DNA of 64,000 nt from Thermoguttaceae bacterium (GCA_017939795.1 JAGBAA010000041.1:1-64000), one strand, 5' to 3'. Counted from the stretch's first letter, positions 26,866-35,531 are shown. Notes: a model not told the origin generated them from the letters alone. Numbers and translations: made by a program.

Positions 26866-26956
26866 CCAATACGCCGGTTTCGGCCGTCAGGATGGTCTGA
26901 AATCAAAAATATTCCCGAAATCCCGTAAAATTTTCTGATTCGGGACCGAAAAATAC

Positions 26957-26985
26957 TTGACTTTTGGAAAATCTCGGACTAAAAT
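26957..26985 (+). promoter_or_regulatory. Promoter of the 27168 Gfo gene
   Basis: TTGACT (26957-26962), a 17-nt spacer and TAAAAT (26980-26985). A second TATAAT lies at 26993-26998. The leader to the ATG is about 175 nt; it contains GC-rich segments but I recognised no riboswitch. Confidence 0.78.
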
Positions 26986-27167
26986 AGGACGATATAATAT
27001 GCGGAGCGAACTGTCCGCCCTGCTCCGTCGGCGGGTCGGCATTCGGGTTTCCGTATCCTGCCAACGATACAAAATCTGTTTTTGCGCGGTTCCGGTACGT
27101 GCAAGATGTCGTTCTGGACCGCCGTCCTTCCGCCTCACCATGAGGCATTTACTGAAAGGAGTTTTTC

Positions 27168-28568
27168 ATGAACCTTACCCGTCGTGTATTTTTGAAGAAA
27201 AGTGCACTTTCCGCTGCCGGTATCTCCGCGGCACTCGCCAGTCAGAATTTCCCGGCACCTGCTTTCAGCCAGACAGCCAACGCCAATGAAAAGCTGAACC
27301 TCGCGTTCGTCGGCGTCTGGGGTCAAGCCCGCGAAACGATGGGCAATATGCGAAGCGAGAACTTCTATGCACTGTGCGACGTCGATTCCAAACGCCTCGG
27401 CATGGCCGCCCAGAGGTATCCCGGCGCGAAACATTACGCGGACTATCGTAAGATGCTTGAAGAACTTGACTCGCAGATCGACGCGGTCATCGTCTCCACG
27501 CCGGACCACTCGCATGCCCCGGCGAGCCTTCAGGCTATGCGCATGAAAAAGCACTGCTATTGCGAAAAACCGCTGGCTCACGAAGTGATCGAAGCCCGCC
27601 GCATGGCCGAAGTCGCCGCAGAAAACAATTTGGCGACCCAGCTCGGAACGCAGCCGAACGCCTACGCGAACTACTACGAAACGGAAGAGATCGTGAAGTC
27701 CGGCGCCATCGGGAAAGTAAAGGAAGTCCACGTTTGGACCTGCACCGGCAATACGACGGGCTACGTTCAGGGTGTCGGCGGAAGACGCGATGTCGGCATC
27801 CCGCTCGGAATCGGCTGGGGCCAGCCCGCAAATCAGACGCTTCCTCCGGCTGGACAGACTATTCCGCAGGAACTGAACTGGGATCTGTGGCTTGGTCCGG
27901 CAAAACAGACGGAATACCATGAATGCTATGTACCGGCGAACTGGCGCCGCTGGTGGAACTTCGGTTCCGGTCAGCTCGGTGACTTCGGCTGCCATTACAT
28001 GAACCTGCCGATCCGTACCCTCCAGCTCCTCAACGCCAAAACCGTCAAGGCGCAGGGACCCGCCGTGAATGCGTACGCCTGCCCCGAATGGCTCCGCGTT
28101 CAGTACACGTTCCAGAGCGCGAACGAATTTGCTGCACCCGGCATCACTCTCAACTGGTACGACGGAAAGTCCATTCCGGAAATCGCGAAACTGCTCGAAG
28201 AGCACAAGATCCCCTTCCGCGGAAACGGCATCCTGTTCGTCGGTACCGAAGGCGATCTGTTCGCGAACTACAATGAGCACACACTCTATCCGGAAACCAA
28301 ATACGCCGACTACAAAACTCCGGAACCGTTCATTCCGCGTTCCATCGGCCACTACAAGGAATTTCTGGAAGCCTGCCGTCAGGACAAACCGGAACTCTGC
28401 CGCATTCCGTTCAGCTACGGCGGCCGCCTGACTGAAACGGTCCTCCTCGGCATCGTCGCGTACCGTTCAGGAGAGGCTTTCGAATGGGATCCGGAAAACT
28501 TCCGCACGACCAGCGCTGCTGCGAATGCGCTTCTGGAACGTCCGTATCGTGACGGCTGGACGCTGTAG
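27168..28568 (+). CDS. Gfo/Idh/MocA family oxidoreductase, TAT-exported
   Basis: A 466-residue member with a leader (LTRRVFLKKSALSAAGISAA, residues 3-22) showing the twin-arginine pattern and likely cleavage near FSQ around 35. The canonical EKP is present in CEKPLAHEVIEARRM, and the catalytic-region histidine lies in GQLGDFGCHYMN. The nucleotide-binding glycine motif is altered to GVWGQARE, so cofactor binding may be modified. It is followed by a second Gfo gene and a DUF6807 gene on the same strand, which suggests a sugar-oxidation locus. Substrate unknown. Confidence 0.9.
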   Translation: MNLTRRVFLKKSALSAAGISAALASQNFPAPAFSQTANANEKLNLAFVGVWGQARETMGNMRSENFYALCDVDSKRLGMAAQRYPGAKHYADYRKMLEELDSQIDAVIVSTPDHSHAPASLQAMRMKKHCYCEKPLAHEVIEARRMAEVAAENNLATQLGTQPNAYANYYETEEIVKSGAIGKVKEVHVWTCTGNTTGYVQGVGGRRDVGIPLGIGWGQPANQTLPPAGQTIPQELNWDLWLGPAKQTEYHECYVPANWRRWWNFGSGQLGDFGCHYMNLPIRTLQLLNAKTVKAQGPAVNAYACPEWLRVQYTFQSANEFAAPGITLNWYDGKSIPEIAKLLEEHKIPFRGNGILFVGTEGDLFANYNEHTLYPETKYADYKTPEPFIPRSIGHYKEFLEACRQDKPELCRIPFSYGGRLTETVLLGIVAYRSGEAFEWDPENFRTTSAAANALLERPYRDGWTL

Positions 28569-28591
28569 TTTTCCTTTTCGTTTTTTGTTTT

Positions 28592-28687
28592 CTTCCTGCG
28601 CTTGCGCACACGTGAATGCACTCTGTTTAAGCAGAGCGTAAATGTGAGCTTGAGCGCAAACGCAAGTGTGAGTGTAAGCGCAGGAAG
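28592..28687. repeat. Long inverted repeat between two Gfo genes
   Basis: Perfect 12-bp arms CTTCCTGCGCTT (28592-28603) and AAGCGCAGGAAG (28676-28687) enclose 72 nt. Inside are a smaller CTCTG-TTTAAG-CAGAG hairpin and several GCGCAAACGCAAGTGTGAG-like segments. A short T-run follows, so it may be an elaborate terminator or a structured leader for the next gene. Confidence 0.7.
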
Positions 28688-28790
28688 TCTCCTTTTTCTT
28701 AAATCCAATTTCCTGCCTTCATGTATTTCGGAAAACCGGGCAAACTTTCGGTTTTCTCCCGCCATGCTGCTCATTTCGAGGAGGTACTTC

Positions 28791-30140
28791 ATGAAACTTT
28801 CAAGACGTCAAATGTTTCAGACTGCCGCATTTTGTGCCGCTGGGACGGCTGGAACTGTTGGATTCGGTGTGCCTGCGTATCTTCCCAAAGTTTTCGGTCA
28901 GGATGCTCCTAATGCACGGCTGCGCTGCGGGGTGATCGGACTTGGAGTCCGCGGACGTCACGATGCCGGACTGCATCGCCGTCATGCCGAGCTGGCTGTT
29001 CTTGCCGACTTGGACCGCCGTCAGCTGGACGCTGCCAACAGGGGACTCTGCAAAGGGAAGGCGGAGACGGTCGCCGACTATCGCAGGATCCTGGACAGAC
29101 AGGACATTGACGTCGTCTGCATCGCGACGCCGGACCACTGGCACACGAAGATCTGCCTTGACGCTTTGGCTGCCGGAAAGCACATTTTCTGTGAAAAACC
29201 GCTCACGCTGACGATCCAGGAGGACCGGATCCTCCGGGAAAAAGTGAAGGCGTATCCCAAACAGATCATGGCGGTCGGCACTCAGCGCAGATGCGAACTT
29301 CCGCGCTTTACCCGTGCGGTAAATATGGTACAGCAGGGAGTCCTCGGCAAAATGAAACGGATCCTCGTCAGTCTCGGAAAGCCGCTGCAGATGACCTCCG
29401 AACCGCCGCAGGATCAGCGTTTCGCTCCACAGCCGGTCCCGGAAGAGCTGGACTGGAACACCTGGCAGGGACAGGCTCCGGAATTCCCCTTTGTTCCGCA
29501 GCGCTGCCATCGGCTTTTCCGCAACTGGTTTGAATACGCCGGCGGAAAGATCACTGACTGGGGGGCGCACTATCTCGACATGGCACTCTGGGCGACCGGA
29601 CAGGATCAGCCGAATGCCGGGATCGTGTGGGTCGATCCGTCTGACTGCAAGTACCCGCTTCCGATGAAAGATGGTTTCCCGACAGCTTCCGACTACTACA
29701 ATGTGCCGTACGATTTCTACATCAAAACACGCACGCAGAACGGCGTCGCCATCGATATTGAATCACGTCTGAATGACGGGATCCTTTTTGAGGGAGAAAA
29801 AGGCCGCATTTTCGTCAACTGCGGCAGGATCACCGGAAAACCGATCGAAGAAGAATGGGATCGCGGACTTTACGGCGAAACGGAGCTGAAAAAGATCTTC
29901 AAAGGAAAACCGGTCACGGACCACATGACGAATTTCTATCTCTGCGTCCGCGAGGGCGGAGAGCCGGTTTCGGACGTCTTTACGCACACGCGCACCATGA
30001 CGGCCTGCCATATCGTGAATATCGCGATGCGGCTCAAGCGCACACTTGAGTGGGATCCTGCTGCCGAGCAATTTGTGAATGACGCGCAGGCCGATTCGTT
30101 CATCAGCCGTGAGCAGCGGAAGGGGTTTGAGGTCTGCTGA
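28791..30140 (+). CDS. Gfo/Idh/MocA family oxidoreductase, exported
   Basis: A 449-residue member with an N-terminal leader beginning MKLSRRQMFQTAAF, a twin-arginine type. The Rossmann motif VIGLGVRG follows the leader, the canonical EKP is in FCEKPLTLTI, and the histidine segment is KITDWGAHYLDM. The frame is open from 28602, but the ATG at 28791 has GAGGAGG 8 nt upstream, and the earlier part crosses the inverted repeat, so it is probably untranslated. The DUF6807 gene follows 49 nt later, probably in the same transcript. Confidence 0.9.
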   Translation: MKLSRRQMFQTAAFCAAGTAGTVGFGVPAYLPKVFGQDAPNARLRCGVIGLGVRGRHDAGLHRRHAELAVLADLDRRQLDAANRGLCKGKAETVADYRRILDRQDIDVVCIATPDHWHTKICLDALAAGKHIFCEKPLTLTIQEDRILREKVKAYPKQIMAVGTQRRCELPRFTRAVNMVQQGVLGKMKRILVSLGKPLQMTSEPPQDQRFAPQPVPEELDWNTWQGQAPEFPFVPQRCHRLFRNWFEYAGGKITDWGAHYLDMALWATGQDQPNAGIVWVDPSDCKYPLPMKDGFPTASDYYNVPYDFYIKTRTQNGVAIDIESRLNDGILFEGEKGRIFVNCGRITGKPIEEEWDRGLYGETELKKIFKGKPVTDHMTNFYLCVREGGEPVSDVFTHTRTMTACHIVNIAMRLKRTLEWDPAAEQFVNDAQADSFISREQRKGFEVC

Positions 30141-30189
30141 CCGATCGTCCTCACTTTGTATGTTTGGAAAATTTCAAAAGAGAGAAATC

Positions 30190-31113
30190 ATGAAAATGAG
30201 ATCATTTTGGGTCGGTACTCTTGCGGGAGTTCTGGTTCTGGGAGCAGGAAAATATGCTGCTCTGACGTATGCTGAGGAAACGGCGTCTTCGAAAAATACG
30301 GTTCCTGCGGCACAGTGCGCGGATTCGGAAACCGCGTATTTTTGCGAAACGACTCCGGAAAAAACCGTCCGTCTTCGCCGCGGCGAAAAGACCATTTGGG
30401 AGCTTCATCTGAAAGCTCCGGAAGGAAAACCGTACATTGGACCGCTCTGTCTTCCGGACGGCCGTGATGTCGCGCTTCTGCGTCCGAAAGACCACGTCTG
30501 GCATCTCGGCGCGTGGTTCTCGTGGAAGTACCTCAACGGCGTGAACTACTGGGAGCCGTCCCATGGAAAAACGAAGCTGGCGGACCATTCCGTAAAGTTT
30601 GACGGCGCGGCGGCGGAAGTGACGCTCCATCTGGTCTACTTTGACGCACGGGATCCGGGAAAGATCGTTCTGAGCGAAGAACGCGTCATTTCATTCAGTG
30701 CCCCGGATGAGACCGGTTCGTATGCGATGACGTCCCGCCATCGATTCACTGCCGGCGAGAAAGACGTGAAGCTGGACCGGACGCCGCCGCACAGTCATGG
30801 CGGAGGGTATGCGGGCCTGGCGTTCCGAATGTCGCCGACGCTTTCTGCTTTTGAGCTGAAGTGCGAGAACGGCGAGACGGAAATGACGAAGATCCGCGAA
30901 AAGTCCGCAAGCTGGATCGAGTACCGCGAAAAGGAAACGGGGCTTGGAGTCCGCATGACGGTCCTGAAGGGGACGCCGGAAACGCGGTTTTACGCCCAGC
31001 ATCGCGAGAACTACTGCTTCGTGAATCCGTGCCCGGTCCTGACGGCTCCGCGAACGATCCCGGCGGGAGAAACGCTTGAGCTGGCGTACGAGATCCACCT
31101 TGGGAAACGCTAA
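30190..31113 (+). CDS. DUF6807 (PmoA-family) protein, exported
   Basis: A 307-residue protein with a signal peptide (hydrophobic 5-22, then LTYAEE with likely cleavage after YA). The mature part matches the family labelled PmoA or DUF6807, a beta-sandwich often encoded next to Gfo/Idh/MocA genes in planctomycetes and Bacteroidota. Conserved histidines are in KDHVWHLGAW and PPHSHGGG. Despite the family label it has no resemblance to methane monooxygenase subunits. It may bind or process a sugar; the function is unproven. The start is the ATG at 30190 after AAAGAGAG. Confidence 0.82.
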   Translation: MKMRSFWVGTLAGVLVLGAGKYAALTYAEETASSKNTVPAAQCADSETAYFCETTPEKTVRLRRGEKTIWELHLKAPEGKPYIGPLCLPDGRDVALLRPKDHVWHLGAWFSWKYLNGVNYWEPSHGKTKLADHSVKFDGAAAEVTLHLVYFDARDPGKIVLSEERVISFSAPDETGSYAMTSRHRFTAGEKDVKLDRTPPHSHGGGYAGLAFRMSPTLSAFELKCENGETEMTKIREKSASWIEYREKETGLGVRMTVLKGTPETRFYAQHRENYCFVNPCPVLTAPRTIPAGETLELAYEIHLGKR

Positions 31114-31136
31114 AAGCAGGAAAGATCAACAAAACA

Positions 31137-31232
31137 TTAAAAAGTTTTTGAAAAGGGACTCCAGAGGGAAACATTTTGAAAATTGTTTCCCTCTCACGAC
31201 TCTCCCTTCAAAAACTTTTTGGTATTTTTTGT
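31137..31232. repeat. Dispersed palindromic repeat, copy B (symmetric)
   Basis: A near-perfect palindrome. Outer arms AAAAAGTTTTTGAA and TTCAAAAACTTTTT flank GGGACTC / GACTCTCCC-type segments and an inner stem GAGGGAAACA / TGTTTCCCTC around TTTTGAAAAT. It lies between convergent genes and probably terminates in both directions. Copies A and C share one arm and the inner hairpin but not the second outer arm. Confidence 0.85.
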
Positions 31233-31239
31233 TTGTTTT

Positions 31240-31914
31240 CTAGAGCATCGGATGGCAAAGGTGGATCCAGAAAAGGATGATCTGGATCTTCACCGCCCAG
31301 AAAAACGAAACGAGAAAAAGAAAGACCGCAAAAAAACGCCGTGCTTCCTTTGGGATCCGCGTGAAAAAGAAGAAAACGACCGGCAAAATCCCCAGTGCGC
31401 CAAAAAGGAGCGCGTGTGTCTGAACAAAATTCGGGATCTTCACCAGCTCCCAAAGAAGCCAACTCCAGCCGGTCAGCGCAGGGAGGAAAAAAAGGAACGG
31501 GATCTGGTTTCTGTCCCAGAGGATCCACGCCGCTCCAAATGCCGTGAGGAAAAAAACGCAGTCCGCTGCCGAGAGCATCCAGCCGAAATACGACGAATAG
31601 AAATTCTCTTCCAGCCAGAACGGAAACGTCTGCGCCAGAAATGCCGTCCCGCAGAGGAACTCCACGAGCGGGTAACGAAATGCGATCGGCGACCGGCAGT
31701 CGAAACACTTTCCTCGCAGCATCAGCCAGCCGAGGACCGGGACATTATGCCGTTTACGTATCGCGTGCCCGCATTTCGGACAGTGCGAGGCCGGAAATGA
31801 AAGCGCCATTTTCTGAGGGAGACGCCAGACCGCCACATTCAGGAAACTGCCGAATGCCGCACCGAAGAAAAAGACCCAGAGGCCGACGATTCCGAAAAAA
31901 AGTAGTGCATCCAT
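31240..31914 (-). CDS. Prepilin-peptidase-like membrane protein, degenerate
   Basis: A 224-residue integral membrane protein. The N-terminal half matches the A24 prepilin peptidase methyltransferase-type domain: FGSFLNVAVWRLP followed by CPKCGHAIRKRHNVPVLGWL and GKCFDCRSPI, the paired CXXC zinc motif. The C-terminal half has about five hydrophobic helices. It has one Asp (ILWDRNQIP), but the GXGD motif required by the aspartyl protease is absent, so peptidase activity is doubtful. The frame is open from 31968, but a terminator of the upstream gene ends inside that extension, favouring the ATG at 31914. Confidence 0.75.
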   Translation of the reverse strand: MDALLFFGIVGLWVFFFGAAFGSFLNVAVWRLPQKMALSFPASHCPKCGHAIRKRHNVPVLGWLMLRGKCFDCRSPIAFRYPLVEFLCGTAFLAQTFPFWLEENFYSSYFGWMLSAADCVFFLTAFGAAWILWDRNQIPFLFFLPALTGWSWLLWELVKIPNFVQTHALLFGALGILPVVFFFFTRIPKEARRFFAVFLFLVSFFWAVKIQIILFWIHLCHPML

Positions 31915-31942
31915 TGAAGTTCCCCATAAAATGCGCAGCTTC

Positions 31943-31984
31943 AAAAAGAGCAGAAAGCACCCTAACAAGAGTACTTTCTGCTCA
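31943..31984 (-). terminator. Terminator of the GGGtGRT operon
   Basis: A perfect 10-bp stem, GAGCAGAAAG / CTTTCTGCTC, with a 16-nt loop, followed on the minus strand by TTTTT. Confidence 0.92.
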
Positions 31985-32031
31985 CGATTCGTTGGACGAT
32001 CAGTTTCCGCGCACGAGGCGCAGCTCGGAAA

Positions 32032-33030
32032 CTATTTCCAGGATTCTTCCACGGCGACAGCGCAGGCGACAGTCGCGCCGACCATCGGGTTGTTGCCCAT
32101 ACCGATCAGACCCATCATTTCGACGTGGGCCGGAACGGAGGAGGAACCAGCGAACTGGGCGTCGGAGTGCATACGGCCCATGGTGTCGGTCATGCCGTAG
32201 GAAGCGGGACCAGCGGCCATGTTGTCGGGGTGCAGCGTACGGCCCGTACCGCCTCCGGAAGCGACGGAGAAGTACTTTTTGCCGTTTTCATTGGCCCATT
32301 TCTTGTAGGTACCGGCGACCGGGTGCTGGAAGCGGGTCGGGTTGGTGGAGTTTCCGGTGATGGAAACGTCAACGCTTTCGTGACGCATGACGGCGACGCC
32401 TTCGTTCACATCGTCGCAGCCATAGCAGCGGACTTTAGCGCGCGGACCATCCGAGTACGCCTTCACGAACGTTTCCTTCAGTTCGCCCGTATAGTAGTCG
32501 TATTCGGTGCGGACGTAGGTGAAACCGTTGATGCGGCTGATGACCTGAGCGGCGTCTTTGCCGAGACCGTTGAGGATGACGCGCAGCGGGTTCTGACGCA
32601 CTTTGTTGGCTTTCATGGCGATACCGATGGCACCTTCGGCAGCGGCGAAGGATTCGTGACCGGCCAGGAAGCAGAAGCAGCTGGTCTCTTCACGGAGAAG
32701 CATAGCACCGAGGTTGCCGTGGCCAAGACCGACTTTACGCTGGTCAGCGACGGAACCCGGAATGCAGAACGCCTGGAGGCCTTCACCGATCTTCTCGGCG
32801 GCGTCAGCGGCTTTGGTGCAGTTTTCTTTCAGAGCGATGGCGCAGCCCAGCGTATAGGCCCAGACGGCGTTTTCGAACGCGATCGGCTGGATACCGTGAA
32901 CGATGGCGCGGACATCAACGCCTTTGGAAAGGCAGAATTCATTGGCGGCTTCAATGTTTTCGAAGCCATATTTGTCGAGAACCGGCTGGATCTGCGCGAT
33001 TCGACGTTCAAAACTTTCGAACAACGGCAT
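32032..33030 (-). CDS. GGGtGRT family protein
   Basis: A 332-residue soluble protein named for the conserved GGGTGRT motif, here at 259-265. Other notable segments are the cysteine-bearing SCFCFLAGHESF (117-128), GLGHGNLGAML (101-111) and RCYGCDD (201-207). The family has no established function. It is typically encoded beside the NifU-like protein found here 74 nt upstream, so the two probably form one operon, and the cysteines suggest a shared Fe-S or redox role. No leader or membrane segment is present. It is ended by a strong terminator. Confidence 0.88.
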   Translation of the reverse strand: MPLFESFERRIAQIQPVLDKYGFENIEAANEFCLSKGVDVRAIVHGIQPIAFENAVWAYTLGCAIALKENCTKAADAAEKIGEGLQAFCIPGSVADQRKVGLGHGNLGAMLLREETSCFCFLAGHESFAAAEGAIGIAMKANKVRQNPLRVILNGLGKDAAQVISRINGFTYVRTEYDYYTGELKETFVKAYSDGPRAKVRCYGCDDVNEGVAVMRHESVDVSITGNSTNPTRFQHPVAGTYKKWANENGKKYFSVASGGGTGRTLHPDNMAAGPASYGMTDTMGRMHSDAQFAGSSSVPAHVEMMGLIGMGNNPMVGATVACAVAVEESWK

Positions 33031-33104
33031 TTTTGTATCCTTTTCTTAAAAAATTCGCAATGTTTCCTGAAAACGGAACTAAAATTCAGACCAGAACGGC
33101 CGGC

Positions 33105-33797
33105 TTACTCCATACGCGGGTCGATGTATTTGACGGCGTCGGCGAAACGGCCATAGGTTCCGATGTTTTTCTCGAAAGCTTCTTTCGGATCCATGCCTTT
33201 TTTGATGGCTTCCATCATCTTGCCAAGCTGGACGAACTGGTAGCCGATGACTTCATTGTCGGCATCCAGAGCGATCTTCAGGACGTAACCTTCCGCCATT
33301 TCGAGATAGCGGGTGCCCTTGGCTTTGGTTCCGTACATGGTACCGACCTGGGAACGGAGACCTTTACCGAGGTCTTCCAGACCCGCGCCGACCGGGAGAC
33401 CGTCATCGGAGAACGCAGACTGGCTGCGGCCGTAGACGATCTGGAGGAACAGTTCGCGCATCGCCGTGTTGATGGCGTCGCACACGAGGTCGGTATTCAG
33501 GGCTTCAAGGATCGTTTTGCCCGGAAGGATCTCGGAGGCCATTGCGGCAGAGTGCGTCATGCCGGAGCAGCCGATCGTTTCGACCAGTGCTTCTTCGATG
33601 ATGCCGTCTTTAATGTTCAGCGACAGTTTGCAGGCACCCTGCTGCGGAGCGCACCAGCCAATACCGTGCGTGAAACCTGAAACGTCCTTGATCTCCTTGA
33701 CTTTGACCCATTTTCCTTCTTCCGGAATCGGGGCCGGTCCGTGATTTACGCCTTTGGCGACACAAACCATGTTTTCGACTTCGTGCGAATACTGCAT
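33105..33797 (-). CDS. NifU/IscU-like Fe-S scaffold protein, GGGtGRT partner
   Basis: A 230-residue soluble protein with an IscU/NifU-N-like fold. Candidate cluster ligands are C49 (GIGWCAP), C56, C77 (ETIGCSGMTHSAA) and C106 (TDLVCDA). The tail ends with YIDPRME. It is longer than a standard IscU of about 130 residues and no isc or suf genes are near, so it is probably dedicated to its operon partner, the GGGtGRT protein. The frame is open from 33869, but AAGGAGAG before the ATG at 33797 sets the start. Confidence 0.85.
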   Translation of the reverse strand: MQYSHEVENMVCVAKGVNHGPAPIPEEGKWVKVKEIKDVSGFTHGIGWCAPQQGACKLSLNIKDGIIEEALVETIGCSGMTHSAAMASEILPGKTILEALNTDLVCDAINTAMRELFLQIVYGRSQSAFSDDGLPVGAGLEDLGKGLRSQVGTMYGTKAKGTRYLEMAEGYVLKIALDADNEVIGYQFVQLGKMMEAIKKGMDPKEAFEKNIGTYGRFADAVKYIDPRME

Positions 33798-34095
33798 CGT
33801 AGATTCTCTCCTTATGCAAACGCTGACAATACGCCTGTTTCTACCAAACCACAGACGTGAACAAAACATATTTTAGCAGATTTTCAACTTCCGAAAAGGG
33901 GGAGGTGCCGCAAAAAACGACTTTTTTTCCGAACTCACCGACTTTTCGATCTTCCATCCGCTCTGTCATTCCAAATTTCACGAACCTCCGAAAAATACGC
34001 ACGCCCGGATACAGACCGAAATTTTTTCAGCTTACTTCGGGCGTTTCAATAATCTGAAGAACTATTTTCACTGTGGAACATTTAAAATGTTTCGC
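33798..34095. other. AT-rich intergenic region
   Basis: A 298-nt gap between the NifU-like gene and the TerD gene, both on the minus strand. A TAAAAT on the minus strand near 33870 could be a -10 box for the GGGtGRT operon, without a clear -35. No gene is visible. Confidence 0.4.
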
Positions 34096-34689
34096 CTAAT
34101 TTTGGTCGGAGGTCTGTTTGTGAAATTTGCACAAATTCGGGTCGATGCCGTAGGTCTTCATGTAATCTTCAAGCGAATCCTCTGACATACTGCCGTCCAT
34201 ATTGAACTCCCAGCCATTTTTAGTGTACTCGAGCATTCCGATCTTCCGGGAGAAGTACTCTCCTGCCGTGAACAGGTCAGTCGGCACATTGGCATGGTAG
34301 ATCGGGGCAGATCCTCCATTTTCGTAAATACTGAGACTGATATTCGTCGCGGCGGCAAAAGGCTCCTCTCCGGAGAAAAGGAAAAAAACGATCTTCTCAA
34401 TATCCGAACGCAAAGTTTTCAAACAAACCGTGATCGTTTCACGGGAACCGTCACCGAGACCATCGCGGACATCGCCATGATACACGACCGATCCGCACCG
34501 GGAGAAGATCTTCTCGCCATAACGATCATTGACCGTCGGACCGATATAATCAAACTGGCTGCGGCGTTTCTTATCGGAACTTACAAGAAAACAGGCAATA
34601 TCGAGATCCGGACGACCGCGCCATTCCACCTCAACACGCACACTGTCAAACGACACATTGCGATACAATGGAATTGAATTTTCTGACAT
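34096..34689 (-). CDS. TerD-domain protein
   Basis: A 197-residue protein resembling the TerD/TerE/TerZ family, small calcium-binding beta-sandwich proteins of tellurite/stress-response systems. Matching segments are PDLDIACFLVSSDKK near the start, SVVYHGDVRDGLGDGSRETI with the Asp/Gly-rich calcium-binding loop, and SDIEKIVFFLFSG. The C-terminal ~50 residues are charged and family-specific. No TerB, TerC or other ter genes are nearby, so it is an orphan. The start is the ATG at 34689; the promoter at 34738-34766 rules out the longest upstream extension. GC is lower than in neighbouring operons. Confidence 0.8.
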   Translation of the reverse strand: MSENSIPLYRNVSFDSVRVEVEWRGRPDLDIACFLVSSDKKRRSQFDYIGPTVNDRYGEKIFSRCGSVVYHGDVRDGLGDGSRETITVCLKTLRSDIEKIVFFLFSGEEPFAAATNISLSIYENGGSAPIYHANVPTDLFTAGEYFSRKIGMLEYTKNGWEFNMDGSMSEDSLEDYMKTYGIDPNLCKFHKQTSDQN

Positions 34690-34737
34690 AAATGCACCAT
34701 TTAAAAGGTTGGAGGAACTGAAAAACATATTGCCTTT

Positions 34738-34766
34738 AGTATAGCACAGAGAATGCCGCAATGCAA
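34738..34766 (-). promoter_or_regulatory. Promoter of the TerD gene
   Basis: On the minus strand TTGCAT, a 17-nt spacer, then TATACT (34743-34738), about 45 nt before the ATG. The remainder of the divergent gap up to 35014 shows nothing recognisable. Confidence 0.75.
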
Positions 34767-35014
34767 GAGCTATCCGACGCTTAAAATACAAAAGCAGAGG
34801 AATTTATCCAAAAAAACAAGAAAACGCTCATTTTCCAAATTCCGCATAGCCTGAATTTGTCGGAATTAAGTAAAGCGGCCGAAAAGATATGCCGATCACT
34901 ATTTCATAAAACAGGATCATTTGATTTTCAATTTCACCTCGATCCATTTTTGGTTCGACAAAACAGACCTCACACGCTTTTCAGTACCTTTATTTTCAGT
35001 TTTGAGTGCCGCAC

Positions 35015-35416
35015 ATGAAAAGGATGGATAGAGATGGCTCTCCCAAAGAACGTCTGCTGAAGATCACAGCACTTCTCTTTTTTTGCGTTTTTGCTGCGTG
35101 GGTATACTTCCACAAACCCGGCGAAAGCCAGCTTCTGCCCAAATGCATTTTTTACCAGGTCACGCATCTTTATTGTCCCAGTTGTGGATTCACTCGGGCA
35201 CTTTATTGCGTCTTGCATGGTGATTTCTGGACTGCATTCCGGTGTAATGCCATGATTTTTCCGCTCATTCTTGCAGCACTGTGTATCGAACTGCGTCCCC
35301 GACTCGCTGCAAAGAATCATGTCGTCGTCCCGATCCTTGTCCTGATCCTTATATGGTGGCTCATCCGCAATATTCCACTTTATCCGTTTACTCTCCTGAT
35401 CCCCCCGGTACTGTAA
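35015..35416 (+). CDS. DUF2752 membrane protein
   Basis: A 133-residue protein with three hydrophobic helices. The DUF2752 signature is present: LYCPSCGFTRALYCVLHGDFWTA split around a CXXC pair (Cys-Pro-Ser-Cys-Gly), followed by RCNAMI. The function is unknown; these proteins are often encoded beside CD225/dispanin and zinc-ribbon proteins, as here (gene at 35593). A GTG at 35006 is in frame; the ATG at 35015 was chosen without a strong ribosome-binding site for either. Confidence 0.8.
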   Translation: MKRMDRDGSPKERLLKITALLFFCVFAAWVYFHKPGESQLLPKCIFYQVTHLYCPSCGFTRALYCVLHGDFWTAFRCNAMIFPLILAALCIELRPRLAAKNHVVVPILVLILIWWLIRNIPLYPFTLLIPPVL

Positions 35417-35503
35417 GTTTTCGCCGTGAAAAACTGCAAGCCCTCTTTCTTTTCTCATTTGCTGAAAAAATCCCTTAAATTTTCAAAAAAAAGAAAAAAA
35501 CGC

Positions 35504-35531
35504 TTGACTTTCTGTCGATGCCAACTATAAT
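35504..35531 (+). promoter_or_regulatory. Promoter of the CD225/dispanin gene
   Basis: TTGACT (35504-35509), a 16-nt spacer and TATAAT (35526-35531), the closest match to the sigma-70 consensus in the window, about 60 nt before the ATG at 35593. Confidence 0.82.

Noticed and set aside
26986..27167. Riboswitch in the long leader of the 27168 gene
   Set aside because: The leader is GC-rich with some local pairing, but no known riboswitch core or anti-terminator pair could be recognised.
30190..31113. Methane monooxygenase subunit (from the PmoA family label)
   Set aside because: No membrane helices or copper ligands; the name is historical for the DUF6807 beta-sandwich.
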